Assembly: GCF_035222275.1 (NCBI RefSeq)
Contig: NC_085882.1
Coordinates: 3,603,501-3,667,500 of the forward strand
Direction of reading: 5' to 3'
Length of the DNA: 64,000 nucleotides
DNA from: Podospora bellae-mahoneyi
Lineage: Eukaryota > Ascomycota > Sordariomycetes > Sordariales > Podosporaceae
Of the stretch, positions 30,546-42,701 are shown piece by piece. Both the position numbers and the translations under genes were made by a program. Numbering within the stretch: position 1 is the first letter of the stretch; every line of letters starts with the position of its first letter. Under the pieces are notes generated by a model. That model was not told the origin of the DNA. It saw nothing but the letters and a program-made list of their open reading frames with translations, and ran no database searches.

Positions 30546-32240
30546 TCAGTTCCTCAATGGCCAACCCTCTCCATCCCAAGGTCTATTCATATTCTGTTGC
30601 GGCCGAATGATACGCCTCTCCTCGGCGTTGCCGCCTCCCATTCTTGTATTCTTTAAAAGGAAATCTACTTGTGTAATCCGGTGCTCTTTTCGCTTGATAC
30701 TCGCTGATTGGTGGAGTGGCGGTCCAAGTGGTTGTGGCTGTGTCTGGTCGTAATTTGGAAGTTTGGTTTTGCTCTGGCTTTTCTCCTCGATGTCGTAGAA
30801 ACCCAGAATGTCATCGACAGTGATGCTATCGCCAGTGTCGCCGCTGTGGTCTCTTTTGTGTTGGTCCTTGATATGTGCGTTTGGTGGTCGTGCTATGGCC
30901 GCCGCCGCCGTTCTCGAATGGATGTGTGGGTAAGAAAGGGGGTGTTGTTCAAGTTCAGGGCTGGCCAGTGTGGAGTCTACCATTGTATGGGATGAGCCTG
31001 TTGAGGAAGAGTCTCGGAGGTGGCCTTGGGTTTCTACTGTGTTATGTGGTGTCACGCTGGGTGTGGTTTGTTGCTGCTGGGCGAGTTCCTGTCGTTGGGG
31101 CGATGCCAGCGACTCCAATGTGATATGAGAGAGGTGTAGATTTCGGGGGTCGGGGGTTTCAAAGCCGTTGTGGGATGGATCCGGAGATGGGTCGGGCCTC
31201 TTCTTTTGATCGACCATGGTGAAGCGCGGCAGTTCGGGGTCGCTCTGCTCAGTGTGATGGTGGTTGCCGTAACCGATGGTGCTGATGCCTCGTTGCTTCA
31301 GGTAGAGGGGTCGCAGGGTTGGGATGCCCAGGCACACCAAGGCGACAGTGATCTCTGCGCCGGCCCAGATGAAATAAGGGGCAAAGTTTACTGGCCAAAT
31401 GTCAGCTCCCGATCAGGTTGAACAACCAGGAAAAAGGCCGCCCACTTACAGGTAAAGTCATCGATTTTTAACTGGGATAGCACCACGGTTCTAACAACAC
31501 CACAAGCACCAGCACTGCGAGTCGTTAGCTCATGTCGGCCAACTTGATTGTATCTTTGCTTACATCACACCCAGGCTCATGCCACTGGCCAAAAGGAACT
31601 TTTCCCGACGCGGCATCTTCAAGGACATGATGAAGAGCCAAGGGAAGATGGCGAAGAAGAAATCACAGGCGCTTGACCAACCTGCCTCGGAGTTAGCATG
31701 TCGTCATATCAATACAGAGACGTCCAACATACCTCCCAACCCAACACTCATGGGTTGAATCTGGATATTCCACTCTCCAGGCGTCCTCAGCACATCCCAA
31801 CTTGCCTTCCTTGGCGTCGTCTGGTTCCACAGCATCACCACCAGTGTTACCGATGTGCCGACAGTAACAACAATCAGAAACCAGAGCGAAAGTTTCTGCC
31901 ACTTCAGCTGCACAACCCGTAATAAGAAAAATCCCATGCAGAGCTTGGCGAGTGCGTTTCCCGAGATGGCGAAGCTGTTGGCAACATAGGTCCAGAAGAT
32001 GGCCCTCGATGACTCGTCCGGAGAAAGAGTCCAGAAGCTGCGTCCCAACCCAAAATGAACAGCGACTTGAATACACGCAGCAAACACGAGCATGAATATT
32101 CCGGTCCATGCGTACATGTGGTCCTCGATGCCGACAAAGCGAACGATTCGTATGCGGGTGTACAGACGTAGGCCGACGAGTCCAAGAGACAGCGCCGTCA
32201 TGGCCCACATGGCAATGGCCAGAGTGTGTCCCGCGTGCAT
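30546..32240 (-). CDS. Pth11/SAT4-type seven-helix receptor-like membrane protein (Fung_rhodopsin)
   Basis: Exons 32240-31733, 31681-31564, 31514-31450 and 31390-30546 give 511 aa. Seven hydrophobic segments are visible: IAMWAMTALSLGLVGLRL, WTGIFMLVFAACIQVAV, the IFWTYVANSFAISGNALAKL region, LWFLIVVTVGTSVTLVV, DFFFAIFPWLFIMSL, LASGMSLGVIAGACGVV and YFIWAGAEITVALVCL. The loop after helix 5 has KMPRREK, typical of the family. A 190-residue polar tail with His/Gln/Ser runs follows. Relatives include Pth11, a surface-sensing receptor in Magnaporthe, but no CFEM domain is present here and the ligand is unknown. Plasma membrane location is inferred. Confidence 0.9.
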
Positions 32241-33672
32241 CGTAGAGTCGACATTACTGCATCTGAAAGACTTTGGCCAAAAGGAGAAAAGAAGAATTTC
32301 TCAGAAGCACCTAACTCGGGGCCTGGCCTGGTTTTGAGATTGTTGGTAGGTACCGAAAAACAAAATGACGATCAGATGTGATTAATGCCTCGATACTTAA
32401 CAGGAGGTGACATGACACCCCCAAAATCACAAGAACGATAAAATCCGCTTAATTGACTCGAGTCTGACGAATTGCAGCGGGATGTTGTCGATTCGTGGCT
32501 GCAAAGAATTGAACCTCCTGGTCCTTCCTTCCGGATTGGTCAACGGATACGGGCAGTTGGCCAATCAGATGCCAGAAATCCACCACTTACAAGCGCCGCC
32601 AACTGCCAAGACCCGACCTCTGAGATCTCATGGGAGGAAGCTATTTCTTGACCACAAACGTCGGAAGCGCTATCATGTTGCAACCTGGGGGCCCCATCAA
32701 CTTTTTTTTATTTATTCTCCGGTTTAAGTATCGGCAGTGAAATTGAAAATAGGATACACGCACAATCGCGGGGTGAAATGATGTCATATGCTGCAGGTCG
32801 AGAACATCTACCCCGAGGTCGGCATCATGCTGTTGCTTGTTGTGAGTCAAACCCGTTCCTTGATCGCGAAAAGTCAGTGCCTGATTCTCGAACACCCAAC
32901 AAAACATCAACAACCCACCTAGGCAACCTCCATCTCCCTTTGGTATATCTTATCATTTGCCTTACAAACCCCCACCGCCCCCGCCATGCAGCTAGCTCAT
33001 CAATACAAATATCACAACCTCTGCGATCCTCGCCCTATGCTTATCTGTCGCCCCGCAAAGAAGCATAAATATCGCGCCGCCAGTTGGCCGGTGTGATGTC
33101 TTCCACACCCCACGGTCATGTCTCTGCCTCTTCCCACAACATGAAACACCGACATGTTGAGTCGAAGGAAGAAAGAAAGTGCGGTAGCAGCCGAGCGGCA
33201 AAGAAGGCACCTAAATTCCTCCCGCCAGCTTCCCGATATTAGGTCTTTGCGGCTGGCTAGGCGGACTATCAGCTTGGCCCACCCAGCTACCGGGGGTAAT
33301 ACTCGTCCGATCCGCGTGTGGTCAAGTAGCAGTCTGATCCTGGACCCCAAAAGAGAACTGCCAGAGATGAGTTGAATGTATTCAAAAGGTTCAACCTGGC
33401 ATACTTCTTAGTATGCGCCCCAATACGCGGCGGACCGTGTCTACGTGCCTAGAAAACACGGCACATCTCGCTTAATGGGCGTGACTTTCAAGAATCCCTC
33501 GGCCACAACAACTCTTCCTTGGATCAACTTCATTCTTGTTCCAATTGCCTTATCTATTTGCCTTATCTATTTTCCCGTATTCTAACAGGGGCCGCCCGCC
33601 TAGGTAAAATACCACATAATATCCAATATTCCCACCAATAACTCCCCACCCAACCAGCAACACCCGCGGGCC
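32241..33672. other. Intergenic 32241-33672
   Basis: Promoter side of the receptor-like gene and 3' side of the first MFS gene. Only short, overlapping open frames on both strands. No gene is seen. Confidence 0.45.
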
Positions 33673-35311
33673 TTAATAAACATACCTGAACCCATCAGCC
33701 CTGACATCTCCCACAGAGGAATCCGACACAGCACCCTCTTCAGCATTCTCTGCCCTCTGCCTTTCAGCCTTTTCAAGCTTTGTGTTCTCCCACTTGTGGA
33801 GATACCGTAACACAATCGCCAACAGACCAACAAGCAAACAAATAGCCGAGTTCGCGCTCCCTCCGGGGGTGTATTGCGGTGCCGCCGTTTGAGGGTACAT
33901 GTACGAGCCGTAGATACTAGCCGTATTGCCCACCATGTTGGCGATGGCCACCGCTGCGCCGCGCTTGACCATGGGACGGGGGAACGAGTTGGCAATCCAT
34001 GACAGGATGATTTGATCTGTTTACAGTTCGGTTAATTTCTTCAGCCTTCTGGGAGATCAGGCAGTGCTCACAAGCAGAAACGGCCCCCATGGGCATCAGA
34101 AACATGGCAAAGAACCTTGCCCCGGTGACTGTCGTACCAGTAGCAATCGCGTTGCCCACCGCTGATACCAGCATCAGACCAAAAATGTGGAGGGATCGAT
34201 CCTTTGTCCGAGCCGACGTCCAGGTAACGCATACCGAAATCAAAAATGTGGCGAACCAGACAGGGGCCGTCAGCCAAAGCGTTTCGATCTTTCCGTAGCC
34301 TAGTGTTCCAACAATGCTGGGGAAGAAATACTGGAATGTCTGCGACAGTAAGCTGAGATGTTGCAGCAGGACAAACAGATAGAGCCGGTAGTCTAGTAAT
34401 GCGAGCTTGGTGCCTTGCCAGACCGTCTTGGCCCTTTGGTCGTCGGACTCGTTGATGTCGGCCAGAAGTCTCCATGAAGCGTACTCTCGTTCTTGTGGAC
34501 TCAACCAGCGCGTCGTGCTTGGGTAGTCGGGCAACACCCACATGGCTATCAGAGCAACCGCGATGGTAACAACACCCTCCTACTCAGCTGTCAGCCATGT
34601 TGGAGACACAGTCCGGCGAATACTTACGATAATAAACAACCACCTCCACCCAGCAATCCCCTGAGCACCCTCCATCTTTCCCAAAACAGCTGCTCCTATC
34701 AGCCCCCCAAACATGTTCGCCAACGCATTCCCTGAGTAAAAGTACGACATCCTCCTCGTCAATTCAGCCCTCGTATACCAACTGCTCATCAAGAACACGG
34801 CCCCCGGGAAAAACGGCGCCTCGACAAAACCCAGCAAAATCCTCACCACCACCAACTGCGCAAAGCTCTTGGTCGCACCGCTGCAGGCAGAAACGGCCCC
34901 CCAGAGGCACATAGCCCCCGTCAGGTAAATGCTCGGCCTGACTCTTGTTATGAGGAGGTTCGACGGCAGCTGGAAGATGAGGTAGGAGACGAAGAAGATG
35001 GACGTGGCGAAGTTGAAGTCGGTGCCTGACATGCCGAGGTCTGCCTCCAAGGTTCCCTGGCGGGCTTGGGCGAGGTTGGCGCGGTCGAGGAAGTTGAGGA
35101 GGTACATGAGGATTAGGCAGGGGAGGAGGCGGAGGTCGATTTTGCGGACGAGGGTTCGTTCGAAGGAGGCGTGCCATTCTGCGGATTGAGAGCGGAAGTG
35201 TTGGATGTCTTCGTTGGGTGACGGTGGTTTCTCGGCGTCGCTGGGGGGTTTGCTTGGGGATTCTGCATGGCCGACATGATGATGGTTAAGGGGTGATGAT
35301 TTGGTGTCCAT
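33673..35311 (-). CDS. MFS transporter, anion:cation symporter (ACS/allantoate permease) family, copy 1
   Basis: Exons 35311-34628, 34579-34072 and 34016-33673 give 511 aa. The ACS pattern is clear: KIDLRLLPCLILMYLLNFLD followed by RANLAQAR in helix 1, FQLPSNLLITRVRPS, GFVEAPFFPGAVFLMSSWYT in helix 4, and RRMSYFYSGNALANMFGGL. After the central loop come SWIANSFPRPMVKRGAA and a C-terminal coiled acidic tail. Family members import organic anions such as allantoate, nicotinate, pantothenate or biotin precursors across the plasma membrane. The substrate cannot be told from sequence. It lies in tandem with a second ACS gene, but the two are not close duplicates. Confidence 0.93.
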
Positions 35312-36532
35312 TTTCTAGGTAGTTCCAAAAGTTGGGATGACGGCAACAGTGACAGACATAGGACCAAAGGATGTGCGGAGACCCCCAGTTCATGAATCCC
35401 AGGTTATATCCGGTGACTGGGTGAGGGCTCTTGCCTTGTGTATTTGTACCAGACATGCTCAAGATTGGAAGGCACGATCTTATGCATGAGACAATCACGC
35501 ACAGATAACTTTTCTCCCGGATGCCACCGCATATCTGCATATCTGCACCATCTTCCGCTCTTCAGCTCGCCGTTACTGGTTGTCTCCGTCACCGTCACCT
35601 CGTGTGTGATGATGCCAGTGATGCTGATCGCTTCTTCTCCTCACACCTCCTCCCTCTCCCCTCTCCCCCACTTGACCAATCGCCATCCCTTGTGAGCGCC
35701 ATCCCTTGTCAACGCCATTACCCCAGATTTCCAGGATTCCATTCCGTGGAATTGCTCCACCAAACCGCCCCCCATCCTGCAGAGCTAGCCAAAAGCTTGG
35801 TCATCGCCTTACTCCGCTTCCCCGGATCTGTCGATTGTCGCTCGACATCCATTCCCTGCTTTGGGGCATTCGAGAAAACTGCCGAAGTCAATTCCCTGCC
35901 TTTGGCGAGCACCGCATCGAGTACCACACCATGCACATCACGCACACCACCCGCCGAACAAGCAAGCCTACGGCCGGATGCTGGCTCGTCCTCCCCTCCC
36001 CCTCGCCCGCTACCCACCACGTAATATCGGCATATGCTTCCATTGGAACGAATTTCCCCGCCATCGAGAATAGCATCTGTGCTTCGAAAATCAGAATGCT
36101 GAATGGTGCGGTTAGAGAGTGCCATCAAGTTGCAATCCCATTTCAACAACCCTTTCCACCTTTGTTCCCCAACCACGGCTGATGCCCAGCCCTGAGGCTC
36201 CGTGATAAGCTTCTCCAAGGTCTTGGGTACATCGTGTAGCGCCCCTTTCCAGCAGAGCTTCCCGTGCGCGCCACACGGCCGTTTGTGCTACCTTCTAGAC
36301 CCAACAGATTGCGGCACGGTGGTTGGTTACTGGGAAAAGGGATAAGATAATAATTCACCAAAAGCCAGCATATTGTCACCAAAAGACGTATGTGCGTGCA
36401 ACCGCACGTTGGGATGGGTATTAGCAGCAACCTCAGTCCCTCGACTCTATGTAGGCCCGGATCGCAACTCTCTGATCTCCGTAGATACACGCATCGAATC
36501 CTCTCCACCACCACACGCCCTTTTCAAGCCGA
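35312..36532. other. Intergenic 35312-36532
   Basis: Between the two co-oriented MFS genes. Overlapping open frames up to 167 codons occur on both strands (35521-36024 +, 36218-35718 -), with low complexity and no conserved motif. Probably promoter plus 3' UTR. Confidence 0.4.
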
Positions 36533-38246
36533 TCAAGTCCAGTAGCGGAAACGAGGGTGTCTGCTGCCCAGCTCCTCGGCCTCCTCCTCGGTCAGACCCT
36601 CCAGACGGTGGTCGCGCTTTCCAGCGGCCCGAACCCTGTTCTCCCGCGCACAGTACAAGATGCCAAACAGGGCGCAGCATGCCGTGACGATTTGGCCAAC
36701 GAGGTTGATGGTGTGGCCAGTGTGGTACTTGGGACCGTCGTAGTAGATGTAGGTCCAACTGCGCGGCGTGTTAGTATTTGACAGCGACGAAACCACCTAG
36801 GATGACTCACGTTGCGACGATACCACCAATGGTTCCAAGCGTGACAACATAGGCGCTGGTGACAGCCCGAACCGAAGGCCCCGCAGAATCTATCGACCAA
36901 AGTTAGCTGACGGCTCATGCAGACACCAACGGGTATCCGACTCACTGTTCATCGCCCAACTAAGGAAACCAGGGCCGCCCGGGAAAGCACCTATGGTGAC
37001 AAAAAACACGGCCATGTAACGAACGTTGGTGTTCTCGACCCATCGCAGGATGGCGAAGCCAACCACGGCGAGGCAGGCAAACGAACCCAGCCAGACACCA
37101 CGCTGCCCGGACTTGTCGCTGAGCCACGCCACGGCGATGGCAACCACGCAGGCGCACACGTAGGGAGGCACAGAGTAAAGCTGCGCTTGGGTGTTGGTCC
37201 AGCCGAGGTCGTTGAGGATGGTGGGCAAAAACACCGAGAGACCCTGGACGGTGATGTTGATGAGGAAGAAGGCCAGGGCGCAGGTGTAGTTGTGGATGCA
37301 GAAAACAGCAGCCTTGATATCGGCCCAGGTGACCTTCCTGGCGGGATCAGACCTGTGCTCACGCAACAAACGCTCAGCGGCAATCTTTCGCTCGCGCTCG
37401 TTGAGGAAGTAGGCGGTCGACGGATCAGTAGGCATCCAAATGGGCGCCAAAAGACCAATGATGACGGTGATGAGACCCTCAAAGAAGAAGATGTTGCGCC
37501 ACGTGTGGATCTCGGCGCCCGCGGCTCCCCACGAGGGGATCTGGGACAAGGCGGCGGCCAGGAGACCACCAAAAGCACCGGCGATGGAAGCAGCCGAGAC
37601 GTAAATACCGATGCGGAACAGGAGCTCGTTGCGCTTGTAGAAGCAGCTCAGGAAGAAGGCCATACCAGGCATGGCACCTCCTTCAAAGACACCCAGGAAT
37701 GAACGGGCGACCATGAGGCCAGCAAAATCCTTGACGAAGGCGGTGCACAACGAGACGAGGCCGAAGCCGCAGACGAGAAGTGGGAGGTAGAAACGCGCTC
37801 CGATGGCCTTGAGGAGGATGTTGCTGGGCACCTCGACGAGCAGGTAGATGATGTAGAAGATGGAGAGGGCCCAGTTGAACTTGACGCCTTGCACCATGTC
37901 GAGGTCCCTGGCCAATCCTTGGATACGCGCATTGCCGATGTTGATGCGGTCGAGAAAGCACAGCATGTAGAGGAGCGTCACCAGAGGCACCGTGTGCCAG
38001 TCGATCTTGCGGCGGACGATGGCCTCCTCCTCCTCAGTGTAGTCGAACTCGAGCTCCTCGGAAGAGGTGCCATCCTTGGAGGTTGCCGTGCGCTCCTGCA
38101 ACGACTGCTGGGCTGCGAGGACGTGTTAGTTTTCTCATCATTTGGGTCGCTGAGCTCTCTTGGTGAGCGGCTCTCAGCGCGATTCTGAGAGGGACTTGAT
38201 GAAACAAACCGGGCAACTCACCGACTTCCTTTTCCACGTCGGCCAT
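36533..38246 (-). CDS. MFS transporter, ACS family, copy 2
   Basis: Exons 38246-38222 (25 nt), 38112-36946, 36889-36811 and 36758-36533 give 498 aa. The tiny first exon encodes MADVEKEV and is joined by a 109-bp intron with an ACTAACAC branch site. Core motifs: KIDWHTVPLVTLLYMLCFLD followed by RINIGNARIQGL, EVPSNILLKAIGAR, GVFEGGAMPGMAFFLSCFY and WRNIFFFEGL. The C-terminal helix pair is followed by HRLEGLTEEEAEELG. The DRINIGNARIQGL signature is that of the phthalate/nicotinate-permease-like branch, different from the DRANLAQAR branch next door. Plasma-membrane uptake of an organic acid or vitamin is likely; substrate unknown. Confidence 0.93.
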
Positions 38247-40429
38247 GGTGATGGGGGTTTTTTTTTTCCCGACTGCAACGGGGCACGTTTGACACCAGGA
38301 AGAACGTTACCAAGGACCGGAGTAAACAGTGCGGGTTGGCGGGTTGGTGGTCGAGGTAGTCGATGAACGGGGAGAACACAACAACAGACAAACCTTTCAC
38401 GCTACCGACGAGGGGGGGCAGGCTGCAGGTGGAGGGTACTTATAAGGGTATCCGTTTGCCTCAGGCCGTGGGCCAGCTGGTTGGGAACGTCGCAGCGCCG
38501 TGTGTCTGGGGGTGGATTGGTGTGTGATCCAGACCAGGGACGCCAGCAGCAAGCACGTAGTAGATGTTGTACTCGACTACTACCCTCACTAAAGCTTTGC
38601 TATGTACATCCATGATGCTGGCATCGGCTGAGTATAACCGGTTTGGGTACGGTCTTGGTAGTGAAGCTGTTAACGACAGCTTACAAGGGTACCCCAGAGG
38701 GACGATGGAGTTGTCTGCTTAGCTAGCGCAGACTGGGAAAGAGAAACTTCACACGATCCTAGCTGATGGGCTAGAGGGGGAAGGGGGGGGGAAGGCTAAA
38801 ACCATACCGCTGCCGCCTTGGTGCAGATTGGCAGCAACGACAAGACCATTTGCATTTTTCTTGGTTTCGGCAGATAGATTTGGGACCGCCTTTTTTACAG
38901 TGAATCTGGGGAGGGTGGACCGGAAGTATCAGGGCATCAGTGGGCATCAGGGCCAAGCTGGGGGGGTGCCACGGGGCGCCAAGATATGCCGAGACCTTAG
39001 TCAATCGGAGCAAGAACGCGGGGGAGGCAAAGCGGACGAGCCCCCGACTGGATGGGGCATGGAGATGCTTGCTTGCAATGCTTGTGGTTTGCGGAAACGG
39101 TTCGCCGTTGAACAAGTTCGGTCGAGCAGCCACCCGCTTCTTGGTCCAGATCATTCTGACGAGCATCTTGGATCTGGGACGCAGGCCAAGCACGCCGGCG
39201 TCGACGAGAAGCTCGAAAATAACAAGACAGACCACAAACAACGCCTTGTCCCTCGGTCTTCCCCAACGGCAATTGATATTTGGACTCTTTCAAGGTGGCG
39301 ATCAGCAGCTTGCTACGAAGTATTCACGCGGGGTTGGGGCATGATGGATTGGGATTGGCGAGCTGCCATCCATTGCGGGACCACCAACCACATCCCCATC
39401 AGCGGTTCCCTGTTCCGGTCCCTGTGACTGTAACAAATCCCCTAGTGTTAAGCCCTGTTGAACGACGCTACACTAAACGAAACGGGAAACGGTTTGGTTT
39501 CTTTACCAATTCCTGCCTGGTAATTGGAAGGATTCGCGGGCTTCACCTGATTTGGATAAGAAATGCCATGTGTCATTGTCAGGTCAGTCAGGTTCGGGGG
39601 TTTTTTTTTTGGAGTCGAACAATTTCTTGTTGGTTGGAGAAAAATGGACATGGCAACAACAGAACACAATCGGCGACTTTGTTTTTTTTCTTTCTTTCGG
39701 GCCTTTTGGGGAACTGGTTACACACTATATCCAACGACATATGCAACTTTTATTCTGCCGTCAATACTTTCACTTAAAATGATTGTGTGTTGGGCGTGAG
39801 ATAAACCAATCACCCCAGGGAAGGGGACCTTTGGTACACCCAGGGGGATTCGAGATTGGGGGAGAGGGGAGGGGGGAAAGCAAAAGGAGTGGTCACTTGA
39901 TAGGGTTACAATCAGCCTGTTGGGGGAAGCGAATACTTTTGCCATATTGGCTGACACTTTTCCACTTTCCCCTCACCTCACACAACACACTTCAACTTAC
40001 CGCTTCCCCATTCCGTTCCTCCCGTGATGGTTGCAGTAACATCCTTGTTCTGCACTATCAAACCACGCGATTGTGCACCATTGCGGATGACAGCGAAGAG
40101 CTTTTACCACGGATATTCCCAATGCAGCGGGTGTAATTGAGCAGTGGGTGAAGATGAGGTGTAAAAAGATAGGTATTGGTGAAATTGGGGGAGATTTTTT
40201 TGGAGTTCGTCCATCTGGATGTCCATCTGGATCTCTTTCTTGAAGTGGTCCAAAATGGCAAGGTGACATTGCATTCTTTCTTCCCCCGACGACCGATACT
40301 TTACTTCCGCGCCAGTGATGAGCAGAGTTACTGACGAATAGCATGCGCGCTAGTAGAGAAAGGTAAGGGTATGGTAAGGTATGTACTCCTACCGTGAACA
40401 GGGGGATGGCGTGGCGGGCGTGGCACACA

Positions 40430-40452
40430 GACACACACACACACACACACAC
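40430..40452. repeat. (AC)n microsatellite
   Basis: About eleven AC dinucleotides in a row after an imperfect ACACAGACAC start. Confidence 0.8.
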
Positions 40453-40721
40453 GGGAGGAGGGGGGATCTTGGCCGCCCAACCCTTTCCAAGCTTTGGACT
40501 GGGCAACCGTGCACATACGGCTTCGGCAACGGGTGACGGTACATGAGGTGGCCCGATGGGTTTGTGTCTGACAGGTTGGTTGATACCTTCGTCATCGTGG
40601 GCGAGATGTCATCTGCCGTACCGTCGTCGTGGGTACCTTTACCAGAATCAACCGATTCTCCAACTTCTTGCCCTTGATGCCTCCACTTTCTTCCACTTGA
40701 TCATTCACAGAGAGGGGGATC

Positions 40722-40757
40722 TAGGGGAGGGGAGGGGAGGGGAGGTGAGGTGAGGTG
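40722..40757 (+). repeat. G-rich GGGGA tandem array, quadruplex-capable
   Basis: Four or more runs of four G separated by single A, grading into GGTGA units. On the + strand this meets the usual G4 pattern. Confidence 0.6.
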
Positions 40758-42701
40758 GTAGCATTGCCAATGTGCCGGGACTGCTGACTGGCTGGCTGGA
40801 TGACGGGTTCCAGAACGTGGAGAAGATTGGGTAGGTGGATTGAGCCAGCTCCAACACTACCAACGTGCCTGCTTATATTGTGGATAACTTACCCGAGTGG
40901 GCGGGTTGGTTGGTTTTTGTTGGTTGGGGGAGCGGTAGTGCATATATACTCGGTGATAGGGGGGTCAAAATGGGTATAAAAATCGCGGTTGACCGTCTCG
41001 GACTCGGGGGTCAAAGGTTCGGGATTCGGGACGTGTGTTCTCGCTGGATGTTGTGTTACAACCAAGACGCTTTGTGTTGCACGAGCTTTTGAGACAGATG
41101 GCAATCAAGATTCTAATATGCAATGTTAATCGGAGGTATGGGGGCAATAAGTTTTCACATGAGTCGGGGAGTGCCCCTGAATGGTATGTGGTGACTGAGG
41201 TGGGATAACATCCGATTTGACTATATGGTGCATACAAATGGTGTTGTTGGTCTGACATCCTGCTTTTTGTTGGGTACTCTGGTATCGCCATGATGACTGT
41301 TGGTCTGGCTGCATTATGAACCCCCTGATGGGGGATTTTTGGATGAGGGTTGAAAAGTCTAATCAGCCCGGATTTAGGAGTATGTCCGTAGATGGATGCA
41401 CTTACATGATGGACACAAATTGATGTTGATATGAATCCGAACCTAACCGGCAAATGCAAGAGGTGGGCAAAAGGTGGGCAAAAAAGTGGGCGGTGACTAT
41501 GAATTCATTGCCACGGTATGTTAGACTTTGTAACGGTCTTTTAGCCATAGCTGCGGTCCGAACCTTATACTCTAAGTCATGTTTTGATAAAGTATGACGC
41601 CTCACACCCTTTCAGTTTCATCTAGAGCCCTCTCCACCAAAAGACCGCATGCAATTATAGCTTTGGGTGGATATTAGCAAGACAGGTCATTGTTTATGCA
41701 TCTGTTCTGATGTTAATGATTATGACAAATACCCTAGGTTATGCTTTGAGCCACAATAAGGTTCTATGTCTCTTTGAAGTGGCTGGCATAATTAATGACT
41801 TGGCCTTGACTTGCACTCTATCTAACCACAGTCTTTCCTACCTGACTCTATCATACATCCCCATCAGGTCCCTTTGAATGATTATGTCGTTGTGAATAGG
41901 AGATGACTGGTAGTACACATGATCTGAACCGAAAGGGGATTAAGAGTCTCGTTTCATATTGAAGACTAGTTCTGCACACAACAGAATCTTGTCAGTAGAT
42001 CGAAGCTGGTTTATATAAATCCTGCTGGGTTGAAAAATCGTGTTTATATTCGATATGCGTGCTTCTTTACTCGACACATGTTTCTTCCTATCATTTGCAA
42101 CAATAGGTATTGCTTTTACTGTGGCAGCATCATCAACTTCCCGGCTGTTACCCAGCCTCGGTGACTGGCCAACGTGAATGAATACAGCCAAAGCACGTTC
42201 ATTACGTAGACACATGTCTGTCAAGAGGTAAACAGATCATAAACACCAGAGTATGTGACAGGTATAGAAAAGAGCTAACCGTCAAATCTGCTAACCACCA
42301 GGACGCCTGGCTTTATGTGTTTATTTCCTCAAAGTCACCCCCTGAAGTGACTTCGCATACTCAAGGGGGTGGGAAAGACGCCATCAAGGTGCCTGACCTT
42401 CTCGGCAATCTTTATTGTACGCCTGACCAAAGGAGACTATCAGACGACACTTATAGCCAACTTCCTGCCATTTCCTTCTTATCGAGTCCTCTATCTGACG
42501 TCCTCGTCGTCTCCCACCGGAGCAACCCCCCAAGACCTTATCAGTAGAGTCCTATTGCAAGCGACCTAAACAAAAACAACAGCAGAGCCCCACAGGAGCT
42601 CACTTTCTGGCCTGCAGAAAAAGACCTGACATTCGGCTCTTCTCTTCGGACGAATTCTCTCTTCGTCAGCCGATTTTCATCTCACCACTTCTCTGACCAG
42701 C

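Larger units (their letters stand above)
38247..42701. other. Gene-poor interval, 4.45 kb
   Basis: No frame here has family motifs or a coherent splice model. It holds an (AC)n tract (40430-40452), a G-rich GGGGA array (40722-40757), T-rich and A-rich tracts near 39600 and 39680, and an AT-richer part (41100-42300). The left end is the promoter of the MFS gene and the right end that of the gene at 42702. Long leaders or noncoding transcripts cannot be excluded. Confidence 0.45.

Noticed and set aside
35521-36218. Long overlapping frames on both strands between the MFS genes
   Set aside because: Neither strand shows family motifs; frames compete with each other, as chance frames do in GC-rich DNA.
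36917-37702. 261-codon + frame
   Set aside because: Antisense shadow of the second MFS gene.
33673-38246. The two MFS genes as a recent tandem duplication
   Set aside because: Their helix-1 signatures (DRANLAQAR and DRINIGNAR) and intron positions differ, so they belong to different branches.
39280-39777. 165-codon + frame in the gene-poor gap
   Set aside because: Contains T-tract-driven Phe runs and no conserved motif.
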